In this document: positions 5,204 through 8,517 of the stretch, piece after piece
How the letters are laid out: every line of letters starts with the position of its first letter
How positions within the stretch are numbered: position 1 is the stretch's first letter
Assembly (NCBI GenBank): GCA_003695605.1
Contig: RFIK01000052.1
Location: 1 to 8,517 of the forward strand
Length of the DNA stretch: 8,517 bases
Direction: 5' to 3'
Origin: Chlorobiota bacterium
GTDB taxonomy: Bacteria > Bacteroidota > Ignavibacteria > Kapaibacteriales > NICIL-2
The notes under the pieces: model-generated
What the model was told of the DNA's origin: nothing
Seen by the model: only the letters and a program-made list of their open reading frames with translations
Databases searched by the model: none
Translations under genes and position numbers: made by a program

Positions 5204-7306
5204 ATGACAGAAACTGCCGACCTGCCTATGACAAGCGATCCGACGAGCGCTCAAACGCTCGCTGCCCAGCCAGCTGCTCCTGCTTCGACAACCGCACACG
5301 AAGCGGCTACTGTTCCCACTAAACCCGTGCGACTACCGAAGAAGTCCGTGCTCGCGGCGGTATTGGAAGGGGATATTCCAATTCCACCAGTTGATGATTC
5401 CTCCTACGACCAGCTCCTTGAGCGCTCAACACGGCAAATAAAAGAAGACGAAATGGTCCACGGGGTGATCACCGCAATCACCATGGATGAAATTTGGGTA
5501 GATGTCGGTTTCAAATCGCTCGGGGTAATCCCGCGAGCGGAATTTAGTGCTGCTGCTGATACGCTCAAGGTCGGGGATGAGATTGATGTCTTCGTCGATC
5601 GCCTTGAGGACAGCCAAGGCCGGCTTGTACTCTCTCGCCGCCGCGCCGACTTCATGAAAACCTGGCAGCAGATCGTCGAGCTCTACGAAAAGCAAGAGAT
5701 CGTCAACGTCCGCATCCTCCGCCGGATCAAGGGTGGGTTCGTTGTGGACCTCCTGGGGATCGAAGCGTTTTTACCTGGCTCGCAAGTGGATATGCGACCG
5801 GTCCGCGATTTCGATGCATGGATCGGGAAAACGCTCGATGTCCGCGTCGTCAAAGTCAACAATCCCAGCGAAAATGTCGTCGTCAGCCACAAGGTTCTGC
5901 TCGAAGAGCAAATTCAGGAGCAGCGGCAGCGCATCTTGAGTATGCTCGAGCGCGGTTTGGTGCTCGAAGGTCACGTCAAGGCGATCGCTGACTTTGGTGT
6001 CTTCATTGACCTTGGCGGGGTAGATGGATTAGTGCACATCACCGACTTATCGTGGGGACGCGTCAATCATCCGTCGGAGGTCGTTAGCCTTGACGAGAAA
6101 GTCAAGGTTGTTGTGCTCGACTTCGATGAAGCGAAAAAGCGCATCTCGCTCGGTATGAAGCAGCTGACACCGCACCCATGGGAGCAAATCGGCGATAAGT
6201 ACCAGCCAGGCACCAAAGTCACTGGCCGCGTTGTGAGCATTACCGACTACGGCGCCTTCATCGAAATCGAAAAGGGCATCGAGGGGCTCATCCACATCAG
6301 CGAAATGTCGTGGACGCAGCACGTCAAACACCCATCGCAAGTTGTTTCGCTCGGGCAAGTCATCGAAGCAGTCGTCTTGAGCATCGACAAGGAAAACCGC
6401 AAGCTTGCGCTCGGCATCAAGCAGCTCCAGCCGGATCCATGGAACGAAATCGTCCAGAAATATCCCGTTGGCTCGGTGCACAAAGGCATTGTCCGCAACA
6501 TCACCAACTACGGCGTCTTCGTCGAGCTTGAGCCGGGGGTTGAAGGACTTGTCCACGTCAGCGACCTATCGTGGACGAAGAAGATTCGCCATCCCGGTGA
6601 GTTGGTCAAACGCGGTGATCCACTCGATGTCGTTGTCCTGGCACTCGATTCTGAACAGCGCCGCATTTCGCTTGGCCATAAACAGGTGACGGAAAATCCC
6701 TGGGAACGCTATGCTGATCGCTTCAAGCCGGGTGTACTCACTGAAGGGAAAATCCTCCGCATCGTGGAGAAAGGTGTCGTCGTAGAGTTGCCTGAAGGCG
6801 TCGAAGGATTCGTCCCATCGTCGCACTTGTCCTTTGCACCGGTCAAGACAATCGCCGAGTACTTCGCTATTGGCGATGTGCTTCCGCTCAAGATCGTCGA
6901 ATTTCACGAAGAGGACAAGCGTATTGTGCTCTCGGCCGTGGATGCCCTCCGCGACAAAGGGGAGGATGCAATCCGCGCTTACAACGAAGCGCATCCAGTC
7001 CCTGGCGCCGATGAGTACGCATTTGCACCGCTCGATGATGCATTGAGCAGTATGCCCGTTCAACCTCCACCGTCCCTTGATGACGCGCTTCCGACTGTTG
7101 CGGCCTCCATCCCTACAGTCGAAGCAGGCCCAGTAAGCTCAGAAAGAATCTCCGACACACCGGAGAAATCACCCGCGGTCGAACCAACAGCAGAGGCTAC
7201 AACTGGCGTTGAGCAGCCGCAACAGGAACAATCTCCCGAAGAATCTATTGCTCCGGAGTCTGCGAGAGAGTCTGCTTCTACGGACGATCAACAACATCAA
7301 GCGTAG
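5204..7306 (+). CDS. rpsA: 30S ribosomal protein S1, six S1 domains
   Basis: S1 binds mRNA on the small ribosomal subunit and helps initiation on structured or weakly signalled messages. The protein has 700 residues from the chosen start, against 557 in E. coli. A low-complexity Ala/Thr/Pro N-terminus of about 80 residues is followed by six S1 (OB-fold) domains at about 82-147, 165-230, 251-318, 336-405, 423-492 and 510-577. Domains 3-5 are the most canonical, with DFGVFIDLGGVDGLVHITDLSW at 263 onward echoed by DYGAFIEIEKGIEGLIHISE (348-367) and NYGVFVELEPGVEGLVHVSD (435-454). The first two are the divergent pair that in E. coli docks to the ribosome. Residues from about 598 to 700 form an acidic, Pro/Glu/Gln/Ser-rich tail that is probably disordered. 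The start rests on the Shine-Dalgarno at 5191-5197. The gene is monocistronic, with a terminator about 60 bp after the stop. The number of intact domains excludes smaller S1-domain proteins. Confidence 0.96.
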   Translation: MTETADLPMTSDPTSAQTLAAQPAAPASTTAHEAATVPTKPVRLPKKSVLAAVLEGDIPIPPVDDSSYDQLLERSTRQIKEDEMVHGVITAITMDEIWVDVGFKSLGVIPRAEFSAAADTLKVGDEIDVFVDRLEDSQGRLVLSRRRADFMKTWQQIVELYEKQEIVNVRILRRIKGGFVVDLLGIEAFLPGSQVDMRPVRDFDAWIGKTLDVRVVKVNNPSENVVVSHKVLLEEQIQEQRQRILSMLERGLVLEGHVKAIADFGVFIDLGGVDGLVHITDLSWGRVNHPSEVVSLDEKVKVVVLDFDEAKKRISLGMKQLTPHPWEQIGDKYQPGTKVTGRVVSITDYGAFIEIEKGIEGLIHISEMSWTQHVKHPSQVVSLGQVIEAVVLSIDKENRKLALGIKQLQPDPWNEIVQKYPVGSVHKGIVRNITNYGVFVELEPGVEGLVHVSDLSWTKKIRHPGELVKRGDPLDVVVLALDSEQRRISLGHKQVTENPWERYADRFKPGVLTEGKILRIVEKGVVVELPEGVEGFVPSSHLSFAPVKTIAEYFAIGDVLPLKIVEFHEEDKRIVLSAVDALRDKGEDAIRAYNEAHPVPGADEYAFAPLDDALSSMPVQPPPSLDDALPTVAASIPTVEAGPVSSERISDTPEKSPAVEPTAEATTGVEQPQQEQSPEESIAPESARESASTDDQQHQA

Positions 7307-7366
7307 TCACAGCGGTGCACGTGAGCACTCGGGGATGCGTGCAATCTCATCCTAACGTGAAAGCTT

Positions 7367-7401
7367 AGCTCGCTGCGAGTAAATTCGCAGCGAGCTTTTT
7401 T
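7367..7401 (+). terminator. Rho-independent terminator after rpsA
   Basis: AGCTCGCTGCGA (7367-7378) and TCGCAGCGAGCT (7385-7396) form a perfect 12-bp stem around a six-base loop, followed by six T at 7396-7401. This is a textbook intrinsic terminator placed 60 bp after the rpsA stop codon. It ends only 16 bases before the cinA start. Confidence 0.93.
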
Positions 7402-7417
7402 CATTCTGCAGCAACCA

Positions 7418-8517
7418 ATGCTCTTCCGTATTGCTCTCGTTTCGATTGGCAATGAAGTTCTCAGTGGTGACACGCTCAACACCAACGTGCGCTGGCTTGC
7501 CGAGCAGTGCACTACACTTGGAGCGGTGATCACTGAACATCGCACGATCGGCGACGACGTTGCGGTAATTGTCGAAACCATCGCGGAACTGCGCCATCGG
7601 TGCGAGCTTATCATCACCACTGGCGGGTTGGGTCCTACCCATGACGACCTCACGGTTGCAGCGATGCTGGAGCTGTTCGCTGACGAACTCGTTCTTCACC
7701 AGCCTACGCTCGAGCACATCGAGCGCGTTGTCGCTGAACGTGGGCGGATGCTGACTGAGCGACTTCGGATGCAAGCAATGGTGCCGGCGTCGGCAACTGT
7801 GCTCCCGAACCGTGTTGGTTCAGCGCCAGGGCTGCTCTTTGACCGAAGCGACGGTGCAGCGGTGATAGTGCTACCGGGTGTGCCTCGAGAGATGGAGCAC
7901 ATCATGCGCGAATCAGGGCTGCAGTGGATCGCCGAGTGTATCGCAGCGGGCGGGTATGAAATTATTGCCGAACATGTTTTTGTAACCGCGGGAGTCCCTG
8001 AAGCTGACCTTGCCGATCGGCTGGAGCCGCTTCGGACACAACTACCGCCGACAGTCAAGTTGGCGTTTTTGCCATCGGCAAGCGGGGTGCGCATTCGGCT
8101 CCGTGCACGCGGCCGCCCAGGTGCAGTGCGATTGCTCCTCGATCAAGCGGTTGAGCCACTGCGAGCATCGCTTGGCAATGCAGTTGTGTCTGAAAAGAAT
8201 GAGCGACTTGTTGAGGTGCTCCAGCGTGAATGCATCGCACGCGGCAAAACGGTCGCTGTTGCCGAATCCTGCACCGGTGGGATGCTCGGCATGGAGATTA
8301 CCTCGGTGCCAGGAAGCTCGGCGTACTTCCTCGGTGGACTGATCTGCTATGCCGATGCAGTCAAAATTCATTTCGGTGGCGTGCGCCCAGAAACGATTGC
8401 ACACTACGGTGCAGTCAGCCGGCAAACAGTCGAGGAACTTGCTACGTACATTCGCGCAGCGTACGGCAGCGACCTTGCCGTTGCGATCTCTGGTGTCGCA
8501 GGTCCTGGCGGCGGTAC
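7418..8517 (+). CDS. cinA: CinA family protein: COG1058 (MoCF-like) domain plus PncC NMN amidase domain, C-terminus off the right edge
   Basis: CinA-type two-domain proteins combine an N-terminal molybdopterin-binding-fold domain, known in some members as an ADP-ribose/NADH-type pyrophosphatase, with a C-terminal PncC domain that deamidates nicotinamide mononucleotide in pyridine-nucleotide recycling. I translated 366 codons plus two bases from the ATG at 7418. The N-terminal domain shows ALVSIGNEVLSGDTLNTN (6-23), TTGGLGPTHDDLT (67-79) and LPGVPREME (152-160). The PncC domain begins at about 262, with VAVAESCTGGMLG at 279-291; Ser284 fits the nucleophilic serine of E. coli PncC. It continues through SAYFLGGLICYADAVK (301-316) to AISGVAGPGGG (356-366). 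Full-length members have about 410-430 residues, so roughly 50 are missing beyond the edge. No Shine-Dalgarno is visible, and the only upstream in-frame alternative is a poor CTG. The name comes from competence-induced genes of Gram-positives; a link to competence is not implied here. Confidence 0.94.
   Translation, partial: MLFRIALVSIGNEVLSGDTLNTNVRWLAEQCTTLGAVITEHRTIGDDVAVIVETIAELRHRCELIITTGGLGPTHDDLTVAAMLELFADELVLHQPTLEHIERVVAERGRMLTERLRMQAMVPASATVLPNRVGSAPGLLFDRSDGAAVIVLPGVPREMEHIMRESGLQWIAECIAAGGYEIIAEHVFVTAGVPEADLADRLEPLRTQLPPTVKLAFLPSASGVRIRLRARGRPGAVRLLLDQAVEPLRASLGNAVVSEKNERLVEVLQRECIARGKTVAVAESCTGGMLGMEITSVPGSSAYFLGGLICYADAVKIHFGGVRPETIAHYGAVSRQTVEELATYIRAAYGSDLAVAISGVAGPGGG

Noticed and set aside
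6047..6556. Minus-strand 169-codon open frame inside rpsA
   Set aside because: It is the antisense of canonical S1 domains 3-5 with mirrored codon bias; no independent evidence of coding.
1..8517. CRISPR arrays, tRNA or rRNA genes, transposases, attachment sites
   Set aside because: No regularly spaced repeats, cloverleaf-like sequences, transposase motifs or terminal inverted repeats were found on reading both strands.

Overview
This 8.5 kb window holds seven protein-coding genes on both strands. They are densely packed, moderately GC-rich, and separated only by short gaps. Two genes run off the ends. Five have clear family assignments: citrate synthase, MltG, an LptF/LptG-family permease, ribosomal protein S1 and CinA. 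The other two, between mltG and the permease gene, look like divergent members of the GldL/GldM motor families of the type IX secretion system (T9SS). That pairing, together with S1 carrying a long acidic tail and a mitochondrial-type citrate synthase, suggests the Bacteroidota/Chlorobiota side of the FCB group (for example an Ignavibacteria-, Kapabacteria- or OPB56-like lineage). This placement is inference from gene content. Some genes have visible Shine-Dalgarno sequences (GAAGGAG before rpsA, AGGA before citrate synthase), which argues against a typical member of class Bacteroidia.

Layout. Positions 1-482 (minus) are the N-terminal 160 residues of citrate synthase. A 185-bp divergent gap follows. 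Positions 668-1720 (plus) are mltG, the endolytic murein transglycosylase. The minus-strand operon transcribed from 5048 down to 1706 comes next: LptF/LptG-like permease, then a GldL-like two-helix membrane protein, then a GldM-like single-helix periplasmic protein. Both junctions are 4-bp ATGA stop/start overlaps. The last gene overlaps the 3' end of mltG tail to tail by 15 bp. A divergent gap of about 155 bp separates the permease from rpsA (plus, 5204-7306). rpsA ends at a strong intrinsic terminator (12-bp perfect stem plus six T), and only 16 nt later cinA starts (7418, plus, running off the right end).

How the genes work together. Much of the window concerns the envelope: MltG sets glycan-strand length, the LptF/LptG-like protein belongs to the lipopolysaccharide/lipid export family, and the GldL/GldM-like pair would form an inner-membrane, proton-driven motor with a periplasmic arm. 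The main point of interest is this divergent motor pair. It is translationally coupled to a lipid-export permease gene, and no gldK, gldN, sprA or other T9SS gene is visible here. It is either a relocated T9SS motor or a related motor with another job. The remaining genes are housekeeping: central carbon metabolism, translation, and NMN/pyridine-nucleotide recycling.
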